A DNA stretch of 64,000 nt, taken from Pseudomonas sp. Irchel 3E20. GTDB taxonomy: Bacteria > Pseudomonadota > Gammaproteobacteria > Pseudomonadales > Pseudomonadaceae. The position numbers and the translations under genes were made by a program. The number at the start of each line of letters is the position of its first letter. The first letter of the stretch is position 1. Below the pieces are notes generated by a model. The model had not been told where the DNA came from and did not search any database. It saw nothing but the letters and a program-made list of their open reading frames with translations. The DNA is taken from contig NZ_FYEE01000005.1 of assembly GCF_900187645.1 (NCBI RefSeq), positions 124,001-188,000 of the forward strand. The letters are read 5' to 3'. Below are positions 51,813-59,003 of the stretch, one piece after another.

Positions 51813-52262
51813 ATGGAGTGCATAGGGGAAAAAACAATACGAGCGGCCACAGATGCGGATATTCCCGCAATCTTTGATATCCGCACCAGCGTCAAGGAAA
51901 ACCACCTATCCCATGAGCAGCTAACGCAAATGGGCATAACCCCCGAGGCCATACGGCAGGCCATTTCCCTGGCACCTTGTGTGTGGGTGGCCGAGGTCGA
52001 GGGTGTGCCGGTGGGGTTTTCTATGGCTGACCTCGACGACGCCTGCGTGTTTGCCGCGTTCGTCCTGCCTGAGTACGAGGGGTACGGCTTGGGCCGTAGC
52101 TTGATGGCACACGCCGAGGCTTTCCTGTTCCAGCACCACCGGGTGATATGGCTGGAAACCGCCGCCGCCAGCCGCGCCAGTGGCTTCTATCGTCACCTGG
52201 GCTGGGTGCCGGTGGAAGACTTGCCCGAAGGTGATGTCCGTTTTGAAAAACACCTGGCCTGA
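51813..52262 (+). CDS. GNAT family N-acetyltransferase
   Basis: A 149-residue acetyltransferase. The acetyl-CoA binding motif A is AFVLPEYEGYGLGRSLMAHA (R/QxxGxG/A type), with VWVAEVEGVPVGFSMADLDD before it and the C-terminal strand GFYRHLGWVPV. ATG at 51813 is preceded by an AGAGGC purine tract. The substrate is unknown. It lies between the unknown 299-residue protein and tRNA-Arg, convergent to the latter. Confidence 0.88.
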   Translation: MECIGEKTIRAATDADIPAIFDIRTSVKENHLSHEQLTQMGITPEAIRQAISLAPCVWVAEVEGVPVGFSMADLDDACVFAAFVLPEYEGYGLGRSLMAHAEAFLFQHHRVIWLETAAASRASGFYRHLGWVPVEDLPEGDVRFEKHLA

Positions 52263-52288
52263 GCGCGCAAACGCCAGCGCCAGAAACA

Positions 52289-52315
52289 ACAAAGCCCGCA
52301 CTAGGCGGGCTTGTT
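52289..52315 (-). terminator. Terminator downstream of tRNA-Arg
   Basis: AAGCCCGC-ACTAG-GCGGGCTT hairpin between the GNAT gene and the tRNA. It can also end GNAT transcription. Confidence 0.75.
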
Positions 52316-52329
52316 GGGGTGTTGCGATA

Positions 52330-52406
52330 TGGTGCACCAGGCGGGATTCGAACCCACGACCCCTGCCTTCGGAGGGCAGTACTCTATCCAGCTGAGCTAC
52401 TGGTGC
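52330..52406 (-). tRNA. tRNA-Arg, anticodon CCG
   Basis: The reverse strand folds as a 77-nt tRNA with encoded CCA. Acceptor GCACCAG pairs with CTGGTGC; the D-arm has AGCTCAGCTGGATAGAG; the anticodon stem CTGCC/GGCAG holds the loop CTCCGAA, giving anticodon CCG (reads CGG). The T-arm has GTGGGTTCGAATCCCGC. No sign of an integrated element at its 3' end. Confidence 0.97.
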
Positions 52407-52756
52407 AATGCGGGCGCCATGATACTCATATGCATTGCGGGCGTCCATGCTGCTGAATCGACAGGTGTTTTTTACCCGTCGGGCGGCGGAGGCGGGCGTT
52501 GATCTGAAAGTGCCGCCAGGGCGAGGGGTTTTGTTCTTTTTTTCGAACAACCTATTGTCCTTTACCCCCTTTGAACCTAGGATTCGTTTGAGATTTCAAA
52601 CGCTCTTGTCTGGGTGCTGAACCGCACGCTCGTTCCCGCGTGCGCTGATTGTGCTTCGGCCCGGTGAATGAATTTCCTGACGGCAGCCCTTGAGGCGCCT
52701 TTTTTAACAATCAACAATTCGCTCCGCCTTGTGCGGTGCTGTTAAGGAAAGCCTAC
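52407..52756 (+). promoter_or_regulatory. gabD upstream region
   Basis: A 350-bp gene-free stretch. GTTTGA-GATT-TCAAAC (52588-52603) is a small dyad. Near 52690 GAGGCGCCTTTTTT looks terminator-like. AT-rich sequence follows at 52700-52720, then the gabD ribosome site TAAGGA. No clear sigma-54 -24/-12 pair was seen. Confidence 0.35.
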
Positions 52757-54199
52757 ATGCAGCTCAAAGACACCCAGTTGTTCCGCCAGCAAGCCTTCAT
52801 CGACGGTGCTTGGGTCGACGCGGACAACGGTCAGACGATCAAGGTCACCAACCCGGCCACCGGCGAAGTGCTGGGCACCGTGCCGAAAATGGGCGCCGCT
52901 GAAACCCGCCGGGCCATTGAGGCCGCAGACAAGGCGTTGCCAGCCTGGCGTGCACTGACCGCCAAGGAGCGCGCCAACAAGCTGCGCCGCTGGTACGAAT
53001 TGTTGATCGAGAACCAGGACGACCTCGGCCGCCTGATGACCCTTGAGCAGGGCAAGCCGCTGGCCGAGGCCAAGGGCGAAATCGTCTACGCCGCCTCGTT
53101 CATCGAGTGGTTCGCCGAAGAAGCCAAGCGCATCTACGGCGATGTGATCCCCGGCCACCAGCCCGACAAGCGCCTGATCGTCATCAAGCAGCCGATCGGC
53201 GTGACCGCCGCCATTACCCCGTGGAACTTCCCGGCCGCGATGATTACCCGCAAGGCCGGCCCGGCCCTGGCCGCCGGTTGCACCATGGTCATCAAACCTG
53301 CCTCGCAAACTCCGTTCTCGGCCCTGGCCCTGGTTGAGCTGGCGCACCGCGCCGGTATCCCTAAAGGTGTGTTGAGCGTGGTCACCGGCAGCGCCGGCGA
53401 CATCGGCGGCGAGCTGACCAGCAACCCCACCGTGCGTAAGCTGTCCTTCACCGGCTCCACCGAAATTGGCCGTCAACTGATGGCCGAATGCGCCAAGGAC
53501 ATCAAGAAAGTCTCCCTGGAACTGGGCGGCAACGCGCCGTTCATCGTGTTCGACGACGCGGACCTGGATAAGGCCGTCGAAGGCGCGATCATCTCCAAGT
53601 ACCGCAATAACGGCCAAACCTGCGTTTGCGCCAACCGGCTGTACATTCAGGACTCGATCTACGACGCCTTCGCCGAAAAACTCAAGGTGGCGGTGGCCAA
53701 GCTCAAGATCGGCAACGGTCTGGAAGAGGGCACCACCACTGGCCCGCTGATCGATGAAAAAGCTGTGGCCAAGGTCCAGGAACACATCGCCGACGCCCTG
53801 AGCAAAGGCGCCACACTGCTGGCCGGCGGCAAACCTATGGAAGGCAACTTCTTCGAGCCGACCATCCTGGTCAACGTGCCCAAGAACGCGGCCGTGGCCA
53901 AGGAAGAAACCTTCGGCCCGCTGGCGCCGCTGTTCCGCTTCAAGGACGAGGCCGAAGTGATCGCGATGTCCAACGACACCGAGTTCGGCCTGGCGTCGTA
54001 CTTTTACGCCCGTGACCTGGGCCGGGTGTTCCGCGTGGCCGAGGCTTTGGAATACGGCATGGTTGGCGTCAATACCGGGTTGATCTCCAACGAAGTGGCG
54101 CCATTCGGCGGCATCAAGGCCTCGGGCCTGGGCCGTGAAGGCTCCAAGTACGGGATCGAGGATTACCTGGAAATCAAATACCTCTGCCTGGGCATCTAA
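52757..54199 (+). CDS. gabD: NADP-dependent succinate-semialdehyde dehydrogenase GabD
   Basis: A 480-residue aldehyde dehydrogenase that oxidises succinate semialdehyde to succinate. The catalytic Glu is in VSLELGGNAPFIVFDDAD (near residue 255) and the catalytic Cys in NNGQTCVCANRLYIQD (near 289), the NGQTCVCANR being typical for GabD. The NADP-binding Rossmann part has PWNFPAAMITRKAGPALAAG. ATG at 52757 follows TAAGGAAAGCCTAC. gabT comes 181 bp later, with a hairpin between. In this organism it would complete the polyamine/GABA route started by the spu genes. Confidence 0.97.
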   Translation: MQLKDTQLFRQQAFIDGAWVDADNGQTIKVTNPATGEVLGTVPKMGAAETRRAIEAADKALPAWRALTAKERANKLRRWYELLIENQDDLGRLMTLEQGKPLAEAKGEIVYAASFIEWFAEEAKRIYGDVIPGHQPDKRLIVIKQPIGVTAAITPWNFPAAMITRKAGPALAAGCTMVIKPASQTPFSALALVELAHRAGIPKGVLSVVTGSAGDIGGELTSNPTVRKLSFTGSTEIGRQLMAECAKDIKKVSLELGGNAPFIVFDDADLDKAVEGAIISKYRNNGQTCVCANRLYIQDSIYDAFAEKLKVAVAKLKIGNGLEEGTTTGPLIDEKAVAKVQEHIADALSKGATLLAGGKPMEGNFFEPTILVNVPKNAAVAKEETFGPLAPLFRFKDEAEVIAMSNDTEFGLASYFYARDLGRVFRVAEALEYGMVGVNTGLISNEVAPFGGIKASGLGREGSKYGIEDYLEIKYLCLGI

Positions 54200-54221
54200 G
54201 CCCGGCCGGGAATGCTGCAAA

Positions 54222-54253
54222 CGCCAGGGGCACGAGAGCGCTGACCCCTGGCG
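54222..54253 (+). other. Hairpin between gabD and gabT
   Basis: CGCCAGGGG / CCCCTGGCG, a 9-bp stem with a 14-nt loop, 22 bp after the gabD stop codon and without a T run. It may tune the ratio of the two genes or block exonucleases. Confidence 0.55.
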
Positions 54254-54380
54254 CGTTCCAAACCGTTATTCGAAGTGGCCGGGAAAGCTGTGGCAGTCGA
54301 TCATCGCATGCTGGCGTAGTTGCCTCCCCACCACGTAATCCTTGAGCTGCGCCACCCGATGAGTGGCGAATGAGGACTTT

Positions 54381-55658
54381 ATGAGCAAGACAAACGCTTC
54401 TTTGATGAAACGCCGCGAAGCCGCTGTACCGCGCGGTGTTGGCCAGATTCACCCGATCTTCGCCGACTCGGCGAAGAACGCCACCGTGACCGACGTCGAA
54501 GGTCGCGAGTTCATCGATTTCGCTGGCGGTATCGCGGTGCTGAACACCGGTCACCTGCACCCGAAAATCATCGCGGCGGTCACCGAGCAACTGAACAAAC
54601 TGACCCACACCTGCTTCCAGGTGTTGGCGTACGAGCCCTACGTGGAGCTGTGCGAGAAGGTCAACGCCAAGGTGCCGGGTGATTTCGCGAAGAAAACCCT
54701 GCTGGTCACTACCGGTTCCGAAGCGGTGGAAAACGCCGTGAAGATCGCCCGTGCCGCCACTGGCCGCGCCGGCGTGATCGCCTTCACCGGCGCCTACCAC
54801 GGCCGCACCATGATGACCCTGGGCCTGACCGGCAAAGTCGTGCCGTACTCGGCGGGCATGGGCCTGATGCCGGGCGGTATCTTCCGCGCGCTGTACCCCA
54901 ACGAGCTGCACGGCGTGAGCGTCGACGACTCCATCGCCAGCATCGAACGCATCTTCAAGAACGACGCCGAGCCCCGTGACATCGCGGCCATCATCATCGA
55001 GCCAGTGCAGGGCGAGGGCGGCTTCTACGTCGCGCCGAAAGCGTTCATGCAGCGCCTGCGCGAGCTGTGCGACAAGCACGGCATCCTGTTGATCGCTGAC
55101 GAAGTACAAACCGGCGCCGGTCGTACCGGCACCTTCTTCGCCATGGAACAGATGGGCGTTGCCGCCGACCTGACCACTTTCGCCAAATCCATCGCTGGTG
55201 GCTTCCCGCTGGCCGGTGTTTGCGGCAAGGCCGAGTACATGGACGCTATCGCCCCCGGTGGCCTGGGCGGCACCTACGCCGGTAGCCCGATCGCGTGTGC
55301 CGCGGCCCTGGCGGTGATGGAAGTCTTTGAAGAAGAGCAGCTGCTCGACCGCTGCAAAGCCGTGGGCGAACGCTTGGTGAGTGGCCTCAAGGCGATCCAG
55401 GCGAAATACCCGGTGATCGGCGACGTACGCGCCCTGGGGGCGATGATCGCCGTTGAGCTGTTCGACGATGGCGACACCCACAAGCCCAACGCGGCGGCGG
55501 TGGCCGCAGTGGTCGCCAAGGCGCGTGAAAAGGGCCTGATCCTGCTGTCCTGCGGCACTTACGGCAACGTCCTGCGGGTGCTGGTGCCGCTGACCTCGCC
55601 GGACGAGCAACTGGACAAGGGCCTGGCGATCATCGAAGCGTGCTTCGCCGAGCTGTGA
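54381..55658 (+). CDS. gabT: 4-aminobutyrate aminotransferase GabT
   Basis: A 425-residue class-III PLP aminotransferase converting GABA and 2-oxoglutarate to succinate semialdehyde and glutamate. The PLP Lys is in DLTTFAKSIAGGFPLAGV (near residue 269); the Asp partner is in ILLIADEVQTGAGRTGTF; the phosphate loop is LLVTTGSEAVENAVKIARAA. The start MSKTNASLMKRREAAVPRGV is standard for Pseudomonas GabT; ATG at 54381 has TGAGGA upstream. A terminator follows. Confidence 0.97.
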   Translation: MSKTNASLMKRREAAVPRGVGQIHPIFADSAKNATVTDVEGREFIDFAGGIAVLNTGHLHPKIIAAVTEQLNKLTHTCFQVLAYEPYVELCEKVNAKVPGDFAKKTLLVTTGSEAVENAVKIARAATGRAGVIAFTGAYHGRTMMTLGLTGKVVPYSAGMGLMPGGIFRALYPNELHGVSVDDSIASIERIFKNDAEPRDIAAIIIEPVQGEGGFYVAPKAFMQRLRELCDKHGILLIADEVQTGAGRTGTFFAMEQMGVAADLTTFAKSIAGGFPLAGVCGKAEYMDAIAPGGLGGTYAGSPIACAAALAVMEVFEEEQLLDRCKAVGERLVSGLKAIQAKYPVIGDVRALGAMIAVELFDDGDTHKPNAAAVAAVVAKAREKGLILLSCGTYGNVLRVLVPLTSPDEQLDKGLAIIEACFAEL

Positions 55659-55673
55659 GTGTGAGTTGATCGA

Positions 55674-55702
55674 CAAAAAACCCGCTTCGGCGGGTTTTTT
55701 TA
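55674..55702 (+). terminator. Terminator after gabT
   Basis: AAAAAACCCGC-TTCG-GCGGGTTTTTT with a UUCG-type tetraloop, 16 bp after the stop codon. Confidence 0.95.
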
Positions 55703-55785
55703 TGGCTTTGCGCGGTTATTCGGGCTTTGTGCTGTATCGAAAGGCCAGCATTGTCTAAAGTTCAGCCATTGTCTGGAGCGTGCTG

Positions 55786-57000
55786 ATGAAGGCTGTTGAT
55801 GTACCCGCTGCACCCCGAGTGCTAATCGCGGACGCGGACCCCTGGTCGCGAGACTTGCTCAAGCAGGTCGTGCTGAACGTGCGTTGCGATGCGCGGCTGG
55901 ATGTGTGCGGTGATGGCCAGCAAGCGCTGGCGCTGTTTAGCGAAAAGCCCTACGACCTGGTGATTGCCGATTGGGAGTTGCCCGGTGTCGATGGGTTGGG
56001 CCTGCTGCGCAGCATGCGTCAGCAGCGGCGCAACCCGGTGCTCCCGTTCATGTTGCTCAGCCACCGCAGCGACAGTGCCAGCGTGCGCCAAGCCTTGCCC
56101 CTGGCGCCCACCGCTTACCTGACCAAACCCCTGGACATGGAAGGCCTGACCCAGCGTTTGCGGGAGTTGCTGCTGGGCGCGGGCCCGCCGCTGACCTGCG
56201 AGGTGCCGGCCCTGGCGCGGGGCATTAGCCTCAATGGCTTTCTGGAACGGCGCCGCGACGTGGCCGATGGCGCGCCGCTGCTGGCTGATGTGCAATTGGC
56301 GGTCAAGCGCAGCCTCAACCCCCAAGGCCTGGATCTGAAGGTGCTGGAACAGGAAGTCCGCACCGACCCGCAGATCACCGCCGTGCTGATCGCCGCCGCC
56401 AACAGCGCGGCCCAGCATCACGGCAGCGCGGTGCAAACCCTGCCCCAGGCCTTGCAGCGCCTGGGCAGCGGGCAAAGCATGAACCTGATCCTGGGCCTGG
56501 CCCTCAAGCGCAGCGCGCGCCTGAGCGACCCGGCGCTGGCCGATTACGCCGAGCGTTACTGGCAACTGTCGCTGCACACCGCCGAATATGCACGCAGCCT
56601 GGCCCGCACCCTGGAACTGGACCAGGAGCGCTGTTATTGCGCGGGCATGCTGCATTGCCTGGGCGACCTGGCGCTGCTGCGCTGCCTGCAGGAGTGGTTG
56701 CAGGCGGGCGGCGAGTTGGACGACCAGCAAGACGTAGGCGAGGCCCTGGCGCGCTTTGGTGCGGCCTACGGCTCGGCGCTGCGCACCCGCTGGCGCTTGC
56801 CCCTGGAACTGCGGGAGTTGATCGCGGCGATCTATCACCTGGGCGGCGGGGTTTACTCGCGCGAAGCCTTGGTGATGAACATGGCCGCCCAAATGGCGCG
56901 CCTGCGCACCGCGGACGGCATCGAAGCCCTGGCCGGCAGCAAAACCGCACGCCTGTTGCGGCTCGGCCTGCCGGAGCTGGCGCGCCTGCGTCGGGGCTGA
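55786..57000 (+). CDS. Response regulator with HDOD output domain
   Basis: A 404-residue two-domain signalling protein. The receiver domain (residues about 10-130) has acidic residues in VLIADADPW, the phosphorylation site Asp62 in LVIADWELPGVDG, and the Lys in TAYLTKPLD. The HDOD domain (about 165-350) contains NSAAQHHGSAVQTLPQALQRL and the remnant motif YCAGMLHCLGDLALLRCL. HDOD domains look like HD phosphodiesterases but usually lack the metal-binding pair, and they act in signalling. ATG at 55786 has TGGAG upstream. No kinase gene is adjacent. A degenerate GGDEF gene converges from the other strand. Confidence 0.88.
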   Translation: MKAVDVPAAPRVLIADADPWSRDLLKQVVLNVRCDARLDVCGDGQQALALFSEKPYDLVIADWELPGVDGLGLLRSMRQQRRNPVLPFMLLSHRSDSASVRQALPLAPTAYLTKPLDMEGLTQRLRELLLGAGPPLTCEVPALARGISLNGFLERRRDVADGAPLLADVQLAVKRSLNPQGLDLKVLEQEVRTDPQITAVLIAAANSAAQHHGSAVQTLPQALQRLGSGQSMNLILGLALKRSARLSDPALADYAERYWQLSLHTAEYARSLARTLELDQERCYCAGMLHCLGDLALLRCLQEWLQAGGELDDQQDVGEALARFGAAYGSALRTRWRLPLELRELIAAIYHLGGGVYSREALVMNMAAQMARLRTADGIEALAGSKTARLLRLGLPELARLRRG

Positions 57001-57007
57001 TGGCTTT

Positions 57008-57028
57008 GTAGCAAACGGGCCTCAGCCC
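57008..57028. repeat. Degenerate GTAG-type REP remnant
   Basis: GTAGCAAACGGGCCTCAGCCC, an eroded REP core overlapping the last codons of the minus-strand GGDEF gene. Confidence 0.4.
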
Positions 57029-57555
57029 AGCGCAATGCGGTTGCCGCCCAGATGCTTGGCTTCGCGGCTGGCGTTTTGTGCGCGCAGGGCCAGGCTTTGC
57101 AGGCTCAGGTCGGTGCCGCCGAGGCTGGCCAGGCCCAGGCTGAGGGTAATGCTGAAGTGTTGGCGGTCGTGGTCGAAGCTCAGCCCGTGAATCGTCTGGT
57201 GCAGGCGTTCGGCGACTTGCGCGGCCATGTCGGGCGGGCAACCGTTGAGTACGGCGGCAAAGGTTTCACCCTCGAGATGGCGGAACAGATCGCCATGGCG
57301 TAAGACCAGACGCCCGCGTTCGGCGATGCGCCGCAGCACGCGCAGGCCCTGGCGCTGGCCGTAGCGGGCGTTGACGTGGGCCAGGTCGTCGATCTCCAGG
57401 CGTAAGAATGCCAGTGGGGCGCCCTGCAGGCGCGCTTTGTCGAAGGCCAGGGTGGCGCGCTCGAAGAAGTCCCGGGCGCGCTCGCCCGGCGGCAATAGGC
57501 CCGCGCCGGCCATCGGCAACGGCCCGCAAGCGCTGTGTAGGTTCTTATCGATCAT
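57022..57555 (-). CDS. Degenerate GGDEF protein with conserved I-site
   Basis: A 177-residue protein that is nearly all GGDEF domain. In the active site the GGDEF signature is EGETF (in LFRHLEGETFAAVL), which should abolish diguanylate cyclase activity. Five residues before it, RHGD matches the RxxD inhibitory site that binds c-di-GMP. The rest of the fold is intact (PLAFLRLEIDDLAHVNARYG; FSITLSLGLASLGG). ATG at 57555 is the best start, although its ribosome site is weak; an earlier TTG at 57633 lacks any. A c-di-GMP receptor role is inference. It lies between an HDOD regulator and a desaturase. Confidence 0.78.
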   Translation of the reverse strand: MIDKNLHSACGPLPMAGAGLLPPGERARDFFERATLAFDKARLQGAPLAFLRLEIDDLAHVNARYGQRQGLRVLRRIAERGRLVLRHGDLFRHLEGETFAAVLNGCPPDMAAQVAERLHQTIHGLSFDHDRQHFSITLSLGLASLGGTDLSLQSLALRAQNASREAKHLGGNRIALG

Positions 57556-57669
57556 CGGCACAATCTCAAAGGGCACGCCGTGCCAGCGGCGAATGGCTCT
57601 TTGAGATAAGGGAAAAGGCACGAAGTTCCGCAAGGCGCGCCCGCGAACGGGGCGCGCCGGGGTGCGGGG

Positions 57670-58854
57670 TCAGGCAGTGGCGGGGCGCAGCGAGTAGGTT
57701 TTCAACTGGTCGGCGAACTCACGCAGCGACTGAATACCGCTGGCCTCGGCCTCGTGGATCCACTCCTTGATCGCGGCGAGCATGTCGTGGCCGTTGCTGC
57801 TGGTCTTGGCCCAGATCTGCTGCAAGGCCAGGCGTTTTTCGTAGATCACCTTCAGGGCCTGGCTGTGTTCGAGCATGGTCTGGATGCGCACGTGGTGGCG
57901 GTCGTCCAACAGGCTGGTTTCGCGCGAGAGCAAGCGCTTGGCACGGTGGAACTGGTGGCGCACCGAGTGGTCGACCCGCTCCAGCTCCTGCTTGACCAGG
58001 GGCGCGATCACCAATTTGCGGTACTGGGCCATGATCTGGAAGCGGTTGTTGAGGATCGCCATGGCGGTGTCCATGTCCAGGTGGCCCTTGCCTTCGACGC
58101 GGTGGGCAATGGGCGCCACGCGTTGCACCTTGGCCAGGCGCAGGAAGCTGAACACCTTGATCCAGGCCCAACCCAGGTCGAATTCCCACTTTTTGACCGA
58201 CAACTTGGCCGAGTTGGGGTAGGTGTGGTGGTTGTTGTGCAGCTCCTCGCCGCCCACCAGGATGCCCCACGGCACCAGGTTGGTGGCGGCGTCGCGGCAC
58301 TCGAAATTGCGGTAGCCCACGGCATGCCCCAGGCCATTGATGACGCCGGCGGCCCAGAACGGAATCCACATCATCTGGATCGCCCAGATGGTGATGCCGA
58401 TGGTGCCGAACAGCAGCAGGTCGATGATGCCCATGAAGGCCACGCCCAGCAGCGGGAAGCGGGTGTAGAGGTTGCGCTCGATCCAGTCGTCCGGGCAGTT
58501 CTTGCCGTAGATGCGCAGCGTCTCGGGGTTTTCTGCCTCGGCGCGGTACAGCTCGGCGCCTTTGCGCAGCACCGTGGACAGGCCCTTGATGACCGGGCTG
58601 TGGGGATCGTCCACGGTCTCGCACTTGGCGTGGTGCTTGCGGTGGATGGCGGTCCACTCGCGGGTGTTCTGCGCCGTGGTCAGCCACAGCCAGAAACGGA
58701 AGAAATGCTTGAGGCCCGCGTTGAGTTCCAGGGAGCGGTGGGCCGAGTAGCGGTGCAGATAAACCGTGACGCCGATGATGGTCACGTGGGTCATCAACAG
58801 GGTGACTGCCACCAGTTGCCACGGCGACAAGTCAAGAAAACCGTTGTACCACAT
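57670..58854 (-). CDS. desA: Membrane fatty-acid desaturase DesA
   Basis: A 394-residue membrane desaturase of the delta-9 type. Three His boxes are visible: HRYSAH (near residue 34), HRKHH (near 71) and HNNHHTYPN (near 206). Hydrophobic stretches surround the first two (LVAVTLLMTHVTIIGVTVYL; LLGVAFMGIIDLLLFGTIGI). The C-terminal 130 residues are charged and helical. P. aeruginosa DesA (PA0286) makes double bonds in phospholipid acyl chains under oxygen, as I recall, and the PAS-GGDEF-EAL gene beside it (PA0285) is conserved there too. The start ATG at 58854 gives MWYNGFLDLSPWQL. Confidence 0.93.
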   Translation of the reverse strand: MWYNGFLDLSPWQLVAVTLLMTHVTIIGVTVYLHRYSAHRSLELNAGLKHFFRFWLWLTTAQNTREWTAIHRKHHAKCETVDDPHSPVIKGLSTVLRKGAELYRAEAENPETLRIYGKNCPDDWIERNLYTRFPLLGVAFMGIIDLLLFGTIGITIWAIQMMWIPFWAAGVINGLGHAVGYRNFECRDAATNLVPWGILVGGEELHNNHHTYPNSAKLSVKKWEFDLGWAWIKVFSFLRLAKVQRVAPIAHRVEGKGHLDMDTAMAILNNRFQIMAQYRKLVIAPLVKQELERVDHSVRHQFHRAKRLLSRETSLLDDRHHVRIQTMLEHSQALKVIYEKRLALQQIWAKTSSNGHDMLAAIKEWIHEAEASGIQSLREFADQLKTYSLRPATA

Positions 58855-59003
58855 AGGCTGTTTGGCCCTCGATTAAGTAAAGAGACTGCCGACGCATTAT
58901 CACCATGCCCGCAGATAAAACCAGCCGAGGCGACAGATAACAGTGGCGTAATGATTCTTTCCCCTATAATCCCCAACTTTTCGTAGGGACTCTTGGCTGC
59001 CTT

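Noticed and set aside
52330-52406. tRNA-Arg considered as an integration site for a genomic island
   Set aside because: No integrase gene, no direct repeat of the tRNA end and only ordinary chromosomal genes on both sides.
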